NCBI GenBank assembly: GCA_039934475.1
Contig: JBDTMC010000139.1
Location: 1 to 16,611, forward strand
DNA length: 16,611 bases
Direction: 5' to 3'
Source: JBDTMC01 sp039934475
GTDB taxonomy: Bacteria > Acidobacteriota > Terriglobia > Bryobacterales > Bryobacteraceae
Below, in pieces: positions 6,321-14,563 of this stretch; position 1 is the first letter of the stretch; each line of letters begins with the position of its first letter. A program made the position numbers and the translations under genes. The notes below the pieces were generated by a model. The model worked only from the letters and a program-made list of their open reading frames with translations, had not been told where the DNA came from and made no database searches.

Positions 6321-7997
6321 ATGAGAGTGAGAAAAGCAGGTTTTGCGCTGGCTGGACTAGCCATGACCTCATTGACGATGTCGTGGGGCGCTGATCCCGC
6401 ATCCTCGCCTGCCCCCACTGGTAGGACGGACCTTGCCGCCCAAGTAGAAAGTTTGAAGAAGATCCTTGCTGACCAACAAGGGCAGATAGAAGCGCTGAAG
6501 GCCGTTCTGGAAGACCAGAAAAAGTTTCTCGAACGAATCGGAGCAGATTCGGTATCCACGTCGGCAAATCGGATTGTGCCGTCGGATCGCCTGATCGCAT
6601 CCACGTCGCCGATGATCCCTGCCGCCTCTGCCCCAGCAGTGCCCCCGAAGCCTTTCCCCCAAGGAGGTGGGGCGTCAACGTCTTCGCCTCTCCAACTCCA
6701 GATTGGCGACACCACCATCACGCCGATCGGGTTTATGGACCTGACCATGACTTGGAAAGACAAGGATGCCGGCGGTAGCCTTGGCAGTAATTTCGGCAGC
6801 ATTCCATTCAACAATTCACCAGCCAGCAAGCTCTCGGAGTTTCGATTCAGCCCGCAGAATTCCCGTCTGGGCTTCCGCGTAGATGGCAACTGGAAGGGCG
6901 CCCACTTTATCGCCTACAACGAGTTTGACTTCCTGGGCACCAGCGGGGGCAACAACCTGAGCGTAACCAACGGAGCTTTCGTGCCACGCATCCGCCTCTA
7001 TTGGGTGGATGTGCGCAAAGGCAAATGGGAGGTTCTCGCCGGCCAGAGTTGGAGCATGCTGACCCCCAATCGCAAAGGCATCTCCGCGCTTCCGAGCGAC
7101 CTATTTTACAGCCAGGTAATCGACGTGAATTATATGGCTGGTCTCACTTGGACTCGTCAAGCCGGCGTTCGTATGGTTTACCACCCCAGTTCGAAAGTGA
7201 CTATGGGCCTCTCGTTGGAGAACCCCGACCAGTACATCGGCGGCTCCGCTGGCGGATCCCCGATTGTCCTACCGGCGGCTTTCACGGGATTAGCCGGCAC
7301 TCAATTGGACAACCAGACCAACGTCCAGACGATTCCCGACCTGCATCCCGACATCATCGCCAAAGTTGCCTTCGACCCCAGCCCGCGGGCACACGTTGAA
7401 TTCTCCGGAATCGCCCGAACGTTCAAGATTTGGAACACAAGCACCGGCCAGCCCACTTCCGGCCAGTACTCTACGAAGACGGGCGGCGGCCTATCGGTGA
7501 ACGCGAATTTCGAAGTTGTGAAGAACCTGCGTCTTGTCACGAATAACTACTGGAGCGATGGAGGCGGGCGGTATCTGTTTGGCCAGGCGCCGGACGTTGT
7601 CGTGCGCGCCGATGGCACGGTCAGCCCTATCCACTCGGGCGGCGTCTTGGACGGCTTAGAAGCCACTGTCACCAAGAACCTCTTACTCTATGCCTACTAC
7701 GGAGGCATCTACATCCAGCGTAACGTCGTGGTGGACGCCAAGAACGCTCTGGTGGGTTACGGCTTCACCGGCTCGCCAAACAATCAGAACCGAGCCATCC
7801 AGGAAGTCAGTTTCGGGTTCACTCAGACGTTCTGGAAGGACGCGAAATACGGCGCGCTCAGTCTTATGGGGCAGTACGAGTACCTGACACGGGCGCCCTG
7901 GTTTGTTGCCATTAACGCGCCGAAGGCGACTCACGACAACACCATCTACATTAACTTGCGCTACACGCTTCCCGGTAGCGCCCCGCCCGTTAAATAG
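6321..7997 (+). CDS. DcaP-like outer-membrane porin with N-terminal coiled coil, probably for phosphate uptake
   Basis: This 558-residue exported protein has a signal peptide (about 1-23, MSWGADP around the cleavage site). A predicted coiled coil at about 38-73 carries heptad-spaced L, V and I (DLAAQVESLKKILADQQ onward). An Ala/Pro/Ser-rich linker runs to about residue 125, then comes a long region of alternating polar and hydrophobic strands, beginning IGDTTITPIGFMDLTMTW and ending NTIYINLRYTLP. This order (signal, coiled coil, barrel) is that of DcaP-like trimeric porins. The Pho-box promoter and the position between phoR and phoU suggest a phosphate-starvation porin, functionally like OprP, but no selectivity residues can be read off. 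A GGAAGGA lies 6 bases before the ATG. The stop is 17 bases before phoU1, so the two are likely one transcript. The barrel is followed by a short GSAPPVK tail, so it does not end on an aromatic residue. Confidence 0.82.
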   Translation: MRVRKAGFALAGLAMTSLTMSWGADPASSPAPTGRTDLAAQVESLKKILADQQGQIEALKAVLEDQKKFLERIGADSVSTSANRIVPSDRLIASTSPMIPAASAPAVPPKPFPQGGGASTSSPLQLQIGDTTITPIGFMDLTMTWKDKDAGGSLGSNFGSIPFNNSPASKLSEFRFSPQNSRLGFRVDGNWKGAHFIAYNEFDFLGTSGGNNLSVTNGAFVPRIRLYWVDVRKGKWEVLAGQSWSMLTPNRKGISALPSDLFYSQVIDVNYMAGLTWTRQAGVRMVYHPSSKVTMGLSLENPDQYIGGSAGGSPIVLPAAFTGLAGTQLDNQTNVQTIPDLHPDIIAKVAFDPSPRAHVEFSGIARTFKIWNTSTGQPTSGQYSTKTGGGLSVNANFEVVKNLRLVTNNYWSDGGGRYLFGQAPDVVVRADGTVSPIHSGGVLDGLEATVTKNLLLYAYYGGIYIQRNVVVDAKNALVGYGFTGSPNNQNRAIQEVSFGFTQTFWKDAKYGALSLMGQYEYLTRAPWFVAINAPKATHDNTIYINLRYTLPGSAPPVK

Positions 7998-8014
7998 CTC
8001 GATCGGAGTATGTT

Positions 8015-8677
8015 GTGGGTCAATTCGCGCTGGAACTCGATAACCTCAATCATAAGCTGTTGCAGATGGGCGGCATGGCGGAAGCGGCCATCCAACGCAG
8101 CACCAGCGCGCTATTGGACCGGGACGAAAACACGGCGCGCCAGGTGATCCAGAACCAACCCCGGATAGCCCGGTTGGAAATGGAGATCGACGGGATGGTA
8201 ACCCGCCTCTTGGCGTTGTATCAGCCGGTGGCCCGGGACCTGCGGTTTTTGACCTCGGCCCTCAAAATCAACAGCGACCTCTACCGCATCGGTCAACTAG
8301 CGGTGCACGTCGCGGAGCGTTCGATTTCCTTGATCCACCATCCCAGCGTCAAGCCGCTGGAGGAGATTCCCCAGATGGCTGCGCAGGTTCAGTCCATGCT
8401 GCTGCTGTGTTTGCAGGCGTTTGTTAGCGGGGATTCGGATATGGCGCGGTCCGTTCTGTGTCTAGACAACGAAGTCGATACGCTACGCGATGCGGTTTAC
8501 GCCAAAGTCCAGGAATCAATGCAAAACTCGCCGGAAGCCGTTCCACCGGCCGTTGATCTCATCTTCGTCGCGCGGGATCTGGAACGGATCGGCGATCACG
8601 CCACCAACATCGCCGAAGACGTACTCTTTCTGCTCAAGGGCGAGGACATACGGCGCTCGGTGGTGCCGGCGCGCTGA
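8015..8677 (+). CDS. phoU: PhoU paralogue 1, phosphate signalling protein with a degenerate first metal motif
   Basis: This 220-residue cytoplasmic protein is made of two three-helix PhoU repeats. PhoU links PstB to PhoR and represses the Pho response when phosphate is plentiful. The second repeat carries the intact E-xxx-D metal motif (E190/D194 in LERIGDHATNIAED). In the first repeat the matching positions are Y90 and Q94 (DLYRIGQLA), so both acidic ligands are gone. The paralogue at 12513 keeps E90/D94; a hand count of the ungapped alignment gives about 65% identity between the two. The start is a GTG with GGAG 6 bases upstream. It follows the porin gene by 17 bases and precedes the pstS promoter, an unusual spot, since phoU normally ends the pst operon. 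It may have a modified rather than a redundant role. Confidence 0.9.
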   Translation: MGQFALELDNLNHKLLQMGGMAEAAIQRSTSALLDRDENTARQVIQNQPRIARLEMEIDGMVTRLLALYQPVARDLRFLTSALKINSDLYRIGQLAVHVAERSISLIHHPSVKPLEEIPQMAAQVQSMLLLCLQAFVSGDSDMARSVLCLDNEVDTLRDAVYAKVQESMQNSPEAVPPAVDLIFVARDLERIGDHATNIAEDVLFLLKGEDIRRSVVPAR

Positions 8678-8708
8678 CCAGGCGGCCCGACCCGGCGAAT
8701 AAGCGACA

Positions 8709-8764
8709 TTGTCATAACTCTGTAACTTGTTTGTAATAATGCTTCACCTTGCCAACGATATAAT
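8709..8764 (+). promoter_or_regulatory. Tandem Pho-box promoter of the pst operon
   Basis: Consecutive 11-base units begin at 8709 (TTGTCATAACT), 8720 (CTGTAACTTGT) and 8731 (TTGTAATAATG); a fourth, weaker one begins at 8742 (CTTCACCTTGC). TATAAT (8759-8764) starts exactly 17 bases after the fourth unit begins, the same distance as I recall for the second unit of the E. coli phoA box. The units take the place of a -35 element, as expected for PhoB activation. Two double boxes in tandem are also known before E. coli pstS. Transcription would start near 8771, just ahead of the AAGGA ribosome site at 8778-8782. Confidence 0.85.
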
Positions 8765-8789
8765 GTGACGAGTAAATAAGGAAGAATAT

Positions 8790-9812
8790 ATGAAAAGAAG
8801 TAGTTTGTATTTGGTAGTGGCCACACTGGCGTGTGCCGCCGCTGCTGCCGGACTATCCCTGACCGGGGCGGGCGCGACATTTCCGTACCCGATGTACTCC
8901 AAGTGGTTCAGCGACTATCACAAACTCCACGGAGATCTTGAAATCAACTATCAGTCGATCGGATCGGGCGGAGGCATCAAACAGGTGACGGAAGGCACCG
9001 TGGACTTCGGTGCTACCGATGGGCCGATGAACGACACGCAGCTAGCCGAATTCAAGCAGAAGCGCGGATGCGACGTCCTTCATTTCCCAACCGTCATGGG
9101 GGCTGTTGTGCCCACGTACAACATTCCCGGGGTGACGGGCGAACTGAATCTGACGCCTGAGGCCCTGGCCGGGATCTTCCTCGGCAAGATCACCAAATGG
9201 AACGATGCAGAGATTGCCAAAGCGAATCCGGGGGTGAAACTCCCTGGCGACGATATAGTTGTGGTCCACCGTTCCGACGGGAGCGGGACGACATATGTGT
9301 GGGTGGACTTCCTGTCCAAGGTCAGCCCCGAGTGGAAGACGAAGGTGGGCGTTGGGACCTCCGTCAACTGGCCTGTTGGCCTGGGCGGAAAGGGCAACGA
9401 AGGTGTCTCTGGGCAAATCAAACAGACCCCGAATTCGATTGGTTACGTCGAGCTGATCTATGCCGTCCAGAATAAGCTCCCTTATGGAAAAGTGCGAAAT
9501 GCTTCCGGAGCGTTTATCAAAGCCGAACTGGCAAGTGTGACTGCGGCGGCGTCGGGGGCGGCGGCAAACATGCCGGCGGACTTCCGTGTTTCGATAACGA
9601 ACGCACCTGGCAAGACTGCCTATCCGATCTCCAGTTTCACCTGGCTGCTCATCCCCTCAAAGATTCAGGATCCAGCCAAGCAGAAGGCCGTGAAGGACTT
9701 CCTGCAATGGATGCTTGGTCCGGGCCAGAAGATGGCGGAACCCCTCAGTTACGCTCAGCTTCCCACGCCCGTGATTGCGATGGAATTAAAGGCGATTTCG
9801 AAGATTCAGTAA
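8790..9812 (+). CDS. pstS: Periplasmic phosphate-binding protein of the Pst ABC transporter
   Basis: This 340-residue high-affinity phosphate receptor delivers phosphate to PstCA. The signal peptide covers about residues 1-20 (MKRSSLYLVVATLACAAAAA); there is no lipobox with a Cys at the cleavage point (C15 lies inside the hydrophobic core), so a soluble periplasmic form is more likely. Phosphate-contacting segments are clear: GAGATFPYP at 26-34, GSGGGIKQ at 58-65, DFGATDGP at 72-79, and RSDGSGTTYVW at 161-171, the last supplying the Arg, Asp and Ser/Thr contacts. The C-terminal half has the usual YPISSFTWLL and the DFLQWML helix. Length matches the family. ATG is preceded by AAGGAAG with good spacing. 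First gene of the pstSCAB-phoU run and directly behind the Pho-box promoter; expected to be the most strongly induced gene here. Confidence 0.96.
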   Translation: MKRSSLYLVVATLACAAAAAGLSLTGAGATFPYPMYSKWFSDYHKLHGDLEINYQSIGSGGGIKQVTEGTVDFGATDGPMNDTQLAEFKQKRGCDVLHFPTVMGAVVPTYNIPGVTGELNLTPEALAGIFLGKITKWNDAEIAKANPGVKLPGDDIVVVHRSDGSGTTYVWVDFLSKVSPEWKTKVGVGTSVNWPVGLGGKGNEGVSGQIKQTPNSIGYVELIYAVQNKLPYGKVRNASGAFIKAELASVTAAASGAAANMPADFRVSITNAPGKTAYPISSFTWLLIPSKIQDPAKQKAVKDFLQWMLGPGQKMAEPLSYAQLPTPVIAMELKAISKIQ

Positions 9813-9824
9813 GGCACCGCTTTC

Positions 9825-10805
9825 ATGGCAACCACTCCAGTGTTAGGCGAACGTGCCCTGCCTCCCGGTGGAGCCCGTTCTTTCCTCATGCGGTTACGCG
9901 GGGGGGAGGAGATCGCCTATACGATCACGTTCACTGCGGCGGCGGCGATCTTCGTCATCACCGCCTTGATCTGTTACGAGTTATTCGCTCAGTCTGAGAT
10001 TTCGCGCCACAAGTTTGGCTGGGCTTTTCTCTTCACTAGCGAGTGGGACCCGGTGGCGGGGAAGTTCGGCGCGTTACCGTTCATTTACGGAACGGTCATC
10101 ACGTCCGTGCTTGCGCTGTTGATCGCGATTCCGCAAGGCATTGGCTCGGCGATATTTCTCGCTGAGATGGCGCCCGCTCGGATTTCGAATGCCCTGACCT
10201 TTCTGATTGAGTTGCTGGCTGCTGTTCCCAGCGTCATCTACGGGCTTCTCGGGGTATTCATTCTGGTGCCGGTGCTTCAGAAGTCGGTTGTGCCGGCCTT
10301 GAAATCAGTTTTCGGCGCCTTGCCCATCTTTCAAGGCGCTTTTTACGGCGTCAGTTACTTTTCGGCGGGTATCGTTCTTTCCGTCATGATCGTGCCCTTC
10401 ATTATCTCGGTCTCGCGCGAAGTTCTTATTTCGGTACCGCGCGACCAACGAGAAGCCTCCTTGGCGCTGGGCGCGAGCAAATGGCAAACGGTCTGGCTGG
10501 TTGTTGTTCCAAATGCCTCCACAGGAATCATGGGATCGATCTTCCTGGCGTTGGCTCGCGCATTAGGGGAAACCATGGCGGTCACGATGGTGATCGGCAA
10601 TACTCCCCAGATCAAAGCGTCCCTGCTGGCACCCGGCTACTCGATTGCCGCTGTAATCGCCAACGAATTCACCGAAGCGACCGGCGACCTCTACCTGAGC
10701 GCTTTGATTGAACTGGGGCTGGTGCTGTTTGGTGTCACCTTCGTTCTGAATGGTCTGGCTCGCATTCTGATCATGGCGACGGCCCAAAAAGGAGCCCACT
10801 CGTGA
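9825..10805 (+). CDS. pstC: Phosphate ABC transporter permease PstC
   Basis: This 326-residue inner-membrane subunit has about six transmembrane helices, beginning around residue 31 (AYTITFTAAAAIFVITALI). The family's periplasmic loop with SEWDP is at 72-76. The ABC permease coupling loop EASLALGASKWQTVWLVVVP is at 210-229, followed by ALARALGETMAVTMVIG, typical of PstC. It pairs with PstA to form the channel and couples to the PstB dimer. The gene starts 12 bases after the pstS stop; the ribosome site before ATG (AAGG) is modest. Its TGA overlaps the GTG of pstA by four bases, so the two are translationally coupled. Nothing unusual in length or motifs. Confidence 0.96.
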   Translation: MATTPVLGERALPPGGARSFLMRLRGGEEIAYTITFTAAAAIFVITALICYELFAQSEISRHKFGWAFLFTSEWDPVAGKFGALPFIYGTVITSVLALLIAIPQGIGSAIFLAEMAPARISNALTFLIELLAAVPSVIYGLLGVFILVPVLQKSVVPALKSVFGALPIFQGAFYGVSYFSAGIVLSVMIVPFIISVSREVLISVPRDQREASLALGASKWQTVWLVVVPNASTGIMGSIFLALARALGETMAVTMVIGNTPQIKASLLAPGYSIAAVIANEFTEATGDLYLSALIELGLVLFGVTFVLNGLARILIMATAQKGAHS

Positions 10806-11653
10806 AACCTTCGTCGCACTGGAAGAACATCGTGAATTTCGCGATGTTCGGCCTTACAGGTCTTTGCGCGTTGGTTTCGGTCGGCACCCTCGTTTTCATC
10901 CTCGGATATCTGGTCTTCAATGGCGGCAAGTCGCTGAGTATGTCGTTCTTCACAAATCTGCCTGCTCCGGTAGGAGAAGTCGGCGGGGGTATGGCGAATG
11001 CACTGTTGGGCAGCGGCAAGGTGCTGTTGCTCGCCACTTTGATCGGCATACCTATCGGGTTCCTCGGCGGAGTGTATTTGTCGGAGTACAGCGGGAAGAC
11101 CATTGCCTTTGTCATCCGTTACGTGACGGATCTGTTGAACGGCGTTCCCTCGATCGTGATCGGGATCGTGGTCTACACGTTGGTGGTGCACCCGATGGGC
11201 CACTTCTCCACCTTCGCGGGGGGCGTCGCCTTGGGAATCATGATGATTCCCATCTCAGTTCGAAGCACTGAGGAGTATCTGCTTGCGGTACCGCCGTCTC
11301 TGCGCGAAGCGGCCTTCGCCCTGGGTGCACCGAAATGGAAGGCGATTATTACTGTCGTGATACCGGCAGCGATGCGAGGCATCATTTCGGGCACAATGCT
11401 CGACCTCGCGCGCGTAGCAGGGGAAACGGCGCCACTCTTGTTCACTGCTTTGGGCAATCAGTTTTGGAGCCCTGGCTGGAATCAGCCTTCGGCAACCCTG
11501 CCTGTGATGATTTTTACGTATGCCATCGCCCCCTACGAAGATTGGCACCGTCAAGCCTGGGCTGCCGGGTTTGTGTTGTTGATGCTTGTGCTTTTGATCA
11601 ACGTCACAGCCCGCATGGCGCTGTCGAAAGGATCGTATGTCCCAAGAGGCTAG
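10802..11653 (+). CDS. pstA: Phosphate ABC transporter permease PstA
   Basis: This 283-residue second permease subunit begins at a GTG that overlaps the pstC stop (GTGA), with GGAG 7 bases upstream. The first helix is at about 12-37, and the characteristic GGGMANALLGS follows. The coupling loop EAAFALGAPKWKAIITVVIP is at 168-187, with LDLARVAGETAPLLFTALGN and SPGWNQPSATLPV after it, both hallmarks of PstA rather than PstC. It forms the transmembrane pathway with PstC. The 3' end overlaps pstB by 17 bases. Family length is normal, and the C-terminus is a short basic tail, SKGSYVPRG. Confidence 0.96.
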   Translation: MKPSSHWKNIVNFAMFGLTGLCALVSVGTLVFILGYLVFNGGKSLSMSFFTNLPAPVGEVGGGMANALLGSGKVLLLATLIGIPIGFLGGVYLSEYSGKTIAFVIRYVTDLLNGVPSIVIGIVVYTLVVHPMGHFSTFAGGVALGIMMIPISVRSTEEYLLAVPPSLREAAFALGAPKWKAIITVVIPAAMRGIISGTMLDLARVAGETAPLLFTALGNQFWSPGWNQPSATLPVMIFTYAIAPYEDWHRQAWAAGFVLLMLVLLINVTARMALSKGSYVPRG

Positions 11654-12467
11654 GTTACCCGTGTCGAAAATCGAAAGTCCACCAACGGTCAGCGAGAAAA
11701 AGCCCCTTTCTGAGAACCCAAAGAAACTTTGCGCCGAGAAGTTGAACTTCTTCTACGGAAAGTTTCAGGCTTTGCATGACATCAGTATCGACATGCGGGA
11801 AAACCATATCACTGCCTTGATTGGCCCATCGGGATGTGGTAAATCAACGTTCCTGCGAACTCTGAATCGTATGCATGAGACCGTTCGCGGCACGCGCCTG
11901 GAAGGTCAAATCCTGCTCGACGGTGAGAGTATTTTCCAGCAGAATGTGAATGCATTGCGTCTGAAGGTGGGCATGGTTTTCCAGCGCTCCAACCCTTTCC
12001 CCAAGAGCATCTTCGAAAACGTCGCCTACGGCTTACGGGTGAACGGCTACGATGGCGGCAAACAGCGACTGCAGGAGGAAGTGGAGCGGAGTCTGCGTAA
12101 GGCGGCGATTTGGGATGAGGTAAAGGATAAACTCCACGAATCGGCCTTTGGCCTGTCGGGTGGCCAACAGCAGAGGATATGCATTGCGCGAGCGCTGGCG
12201 GTGCGTCCGGAGGTTCTTTTGTTGGACGAGCCGTGTTCCGCTTTGGATCCCATCGCGACCGCCAAAATTGAGGAACTGCTATTCGGCCTGAAGCCGGAGT
12301 GTACCATCGTAATTGTGACCCACAACATGCAGCAGGCTGCTCGCGTTTCCGACTTTACAGGGTTCTTTCTTCTGGGCAAACTGATAGAATTCGATTCGAC
12401 GAATTTAATCTTCCAGAACCCGTCGAAGAGTGAGACCGAGGATTATGTTACTGGCAGATTCGGTTAA
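11637..12467 (+). CDS. pstB: Phosphate ABC transporter ATP-binding protein PstB
   Basis: This 276-residue cytoplasmic ATPase powers phosphate import and contacts PhoU for signalling. Walker A is GPSGCGKST at 63-71, the Q-loop has Q116 (MVFQRSNPFP), the signature LSGGQQQR is at 173-180, Walker B LLLDEP at 194-199, and the switch H239 is in VTHNMQQA. PstB-specific features are RTLNRMHE after Walker A, the VFQRSNPFP loop and the closing ETEDYVTGRFG. The N-terminal 30 residues before KLCAEKLNFFYG are a polar, probably disordered extension; a later start is possible. ATG at 11637 has AAAGGA 5 bases upstream and lies inside the end of pstA, implying coupled translation. phoU2 starts 45 bases after its stop. 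Confidence 0.96.
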   Translation: MSQEARLPVSKIESPPTVSEKKPLSENPKKLCAEKLNFFYGKFQALHDISIDMRENHITALIGPSGCGKSTFLRTLNRMHETVRGTRLEGQILLDGESIFQQNVNALRLKVGMVFQRSNPFPKSIFENVAYGLRVNGYDGGKQRLQEEVERSLRKAAIWDEVKDKLHESAFGLSGGQQQRICIARALAVRPEVLLLDEPCSALDPIATAKIEELLFGLKPECTIVIVTHNMQQAARVSDFTGFFLLGKLIEFDSTNLIFQNPSKSETEDYVTGRFG

Positions 12468-12512
12468 ACCTGAATGGGCGCTGGTCAGTGACAACACGGA
12501 GGGGACTAAGCG

Positions 12513-13181
12513 GTGCGGCACTTCAGCATTGAACTGGAAGAGTTAAATCACAAGCTGCTTCAGATGGCTGGGCTTGTTGAGTCTGCTATTAATCGCAGCG
12601 TACGTTCTTTGATTGAACAAGATAGGGAACTGGCGCGGCAGGTGATTCGTGATGAACCGCAAGTCAACCGGATGGAGGTGGAAATCGATGGATTGGTTAC
12701 TCGCCTCCTTGCACTGCGGCAGCCGGTGGCTCGCGACCTTCGTTTCCTGACGTCGGCCCTCAAAATCAACACTGACCTGGAGCGAATTGGCGACTTGGCG
12801 TACCATATCGCCGAACGATCTATTTCCTTGATGCATCACCCGTTAGTCAAACCGATGACGGACATTCCTAAAATGGCGTCGCTGGTTCAATCGATGCTGC
12901 TTAAGTGTCTTGAAGCGTTTGTAAACGGAGACGCCGATCTGGCCCGATCCGTGTTGTTGGCCGACGATGAGGTAGATCGTCTCCGCGACTCAGTTTACGC
13001 CGAATTGGTGGCGATCATGCAACGCGACCCGGGCATCGTTTCAGGAGCCGTCGATCTCATCTTTGTGGCACGTAACCTGGAGCGCATCGGCGACCACGCG
13101 ACGAACATCGCCGAAGACGTCGTCTTTTTGATTAAGGGAATCGACGTTCGGCATCAAGCCGACCAGATCGAAACCGCCTAA
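12513..13181 (+). CDS. phoU: PhoU paralogue 2, phosphate signalling protein with both metal motifs intact
   Basis: This 222-residue two-repeat PhoU protein is at the usual end of a pst operon. Both metal-binding motifs are complete: E90/D94 in DLERIGDLA and E190/D194 in NLERIGDHATNIAED. It should be the standard PhoU that reports PstSCAB activity to PhoR and restrains phosphate uptake when phosphate is plentiful. It shares about 65% identity (hand count) with the copy at 8015 and is nearly colinear with it, so the pair look like the result of duplication. The GTG start has a strong GGAGGGG 8 bases upstream. A stem-loop about 100 bases past the stop may end the operon. Having two PhoU proteins under one regulon could allow separate control of transport and of signalling, by inference. 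Confidence 0.94.
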   Translation: MRHFSIELEELNHKLLQMAGLVESAINRSVRSLIEQDRELARQVIRDEPQVNRMEVEIDGLVTRLLALRQPVARDLRFLTSALKINTDLERIGDLAYHIAERSISLMHHPLVKPMTDIPKMASLVQSMLLKCLEAFVNGDADLARSVLLADDEVDRLRDSVYAELVAIMQRDPGIVSGAVDLIFVARNLERIGDHATNIAEDVVFLIKGIDVRHQADQIETA

Positions 13182-13279
13182 TTTCGCAACGCAGGATAAG
13201 CCTCCTCTCGACCAAAGGCCGCCGGAACTCCCGCGAGCTCCGCAGGTTTGACTCAACAGTTTCGCTCATCCACGGTGTC

Positions 13280-13310
13280 GCAAGCCTTTCGCCACCGACG
13301 CGAGGCTTGC
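13280..13310. terminator. Stem-loop between convergent phoU2 and esterase genes
   Basis: GCAAGCCT (13280-13287) pairs perfectly with AGGCTTGC (13303-13310) around a 15-base loop. It sits between two genes transcribed toward each other, where a two-way terminator would be expected. There is no run of T on either side, so it is not a classic intrinsic terminator and could act with Rho or simply as an mRNA 3'-end stabiliser. Confidence 0.35.
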
Positions 13311-13333
13311 CGATCAGGCGGCGCATGGGCAGT

Positions 13334-14563
13334 CTACTTGAGTTGAGCTGCAATCTGCTTTTGGCCCACCGCCTGGAAGAGCCGCGGCGCGAAATCCTCC
13401 AGGTTACGGCGCCACGTCTGCCATTCGTGGTCTGTGCCGGGGGACTCGGAAAATACATGCTGGATTTTCGCGCCATCTAGCGAGGTATGTAGTTTCTCGA
13501 TGCCCTGCTTCATGCGTTCCGGCTCGTTGGTTCCCACTCCGATCCACAACAGATGTACACGTTTTCTAAACGCCGCCGGATCGGCCATTGCGCCGTTGAA
13601 CGCCGTTTTCGTGTCCAGCGTGTCGCTGCCGGAGGCAAACACGTTCGCTGCTCCACTGAACCCGCCGATGTAGGAGAAAAGATCGAGATGACTGAACGTC
13701 ACATGGAAGGTCTGCATGCCGCCCATCGAAAGGCCCGCCATGGCGCGGTGATCGCGATCGGTCAGCGTCCGAAATGTCGAATCGATGAATGGGATTAGCG
13801 CCTTGGTCACGTCGTCCTCAAAAGCCGACATCATGCTCTCCATCGCTTGTCTCATCTCTGGAGAACCGAACCCTTTCCCGCGGAGGTCGGGAGTTGGTTG
13901 GCCGGCGCGCCGCGCATAACCATTGGCCATAACGACGATCATCGGCTTAGCTCGCCGTGAGGAGATCAGGTTGTCCAGAATGAAATTGGCCTTGCCCTGG
14001 CGTGTCCACCCTGATTCATCCTCGCCACCGCCGTGCTGGAGGTAAAGCACGGGGTATCGCTCCTTCATCTGCGTGTCGTAGCCGGGCGGCGTGTACACCA
14101 GAGCATGCCGCCACGTGCCGGTGATCTTCGATTGGTACCAGACCTCGCGGACCTGCCCGTGTGGAACGTCCTGCGGAAAGTAATAGGTCGCGCCCGCTTC
14201 GGGCACCTCGACGGCACTGGCCCATTTGCTTCCACCAAAGTAAGCGGTGCTTCCCGGATCGCTCACTTCCGCGCCATCGACGATGACCGTGTAATAGTGG
14301 AGTCCCGGAGCCATTGGGGGCGTGGTAAATGTCCAGAATCCGTCCATCTGCTTTTCCATGTCGGCTTTCGGACCACTCCAGAAGTTAACCCGAACCTTGG
14401 CGGCATCGGGCGCCTTGAAGCGGATCTCGACTCGTGAGTTGCTGTCCACGCGCGGATACTGCGCGTCGAGGACATTGGATGTGGCGGGCTTGAAATCGCC
14501 AGCGTTCTGCGCCAGGCAGAAGGGTGACGCGAGCAGGACAATCACGAATGCATTCAGTCGCAT
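13334..14563 (-). CDS. Secreted CE1-type esterase (enterochelin/feruloyl-esterase-like) with N-terminal E-set domain
   Basis: This 409-residue exported alpha/beta-hydrolase has a signal peptide at about 1-19 (MRLNAFVIVLLASPFCLAQ). A beta-sandwich of the early-set/CBM48 type follows at about 30-120 (VEIRFKAPDAAKVRVNFW, GLHYYTVIVDGAEVSDP). The hydrolase core has the oxyanion-region HGGG at 177-180, the nucleophile S269 in GLSMGG and the likely catalytic H379 in TDHEWQTW. This architecture is shared by feruloyl and acetyl-xylan esterases and by enterochelin esterase-like proteins, so it probably cleaves ester side groups from plant polymers. The ATG at 14563 is preferred because a strong GGGAGGTG lies just upstream and a signal peptide begins there; the frame stays open to 14824, but that extension has no recognisable features. 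It is not linked to the phosphate genes. Confidence 0.88.
   Translation of the reverse strand: MRLNAFVIVLLASPFCLAQNAGDFKPATSNVLDAQYPRVDSNSRVEIRFKAPDAAKVRVNFWSGPKADMEKQMDGFWTFTTPPMAPGLHYYTVIVDGAEVSDPGSTAYFGGSKWASAVEVPEAGATYYFPQDVPHGQVREVWYQSKITGTWRHALVYTPPGYDTQMKERYPVLYLQHGGGEDESGWTRQGKANFILDNLISSRRAKPMIVVMANGYARRAGQPTPDLRGKGFGSPEMRQAMESMMSAFEDDVTKALIPFIDSTFRTLTDRDHRAMAGLSMGGMQTFHVTFSHLDLFSYIGGFSGAANVFASGSDTLDTKTAFNGAMADPAAFRKRVHLLWIGVGTNEPERMKQGIEKLHTSLDGAKIQHVFSESPGTDHEWQTWRRNLEDFAPRLFQAVGQKQIAAQLK

Noticed and set aside
6070..6889. Long minus-strand frames across the end of phoR and the start of the porin
   Set aside because: They cross the stop of phoR and the porin promoter and lie antisense to two well-supported genes.
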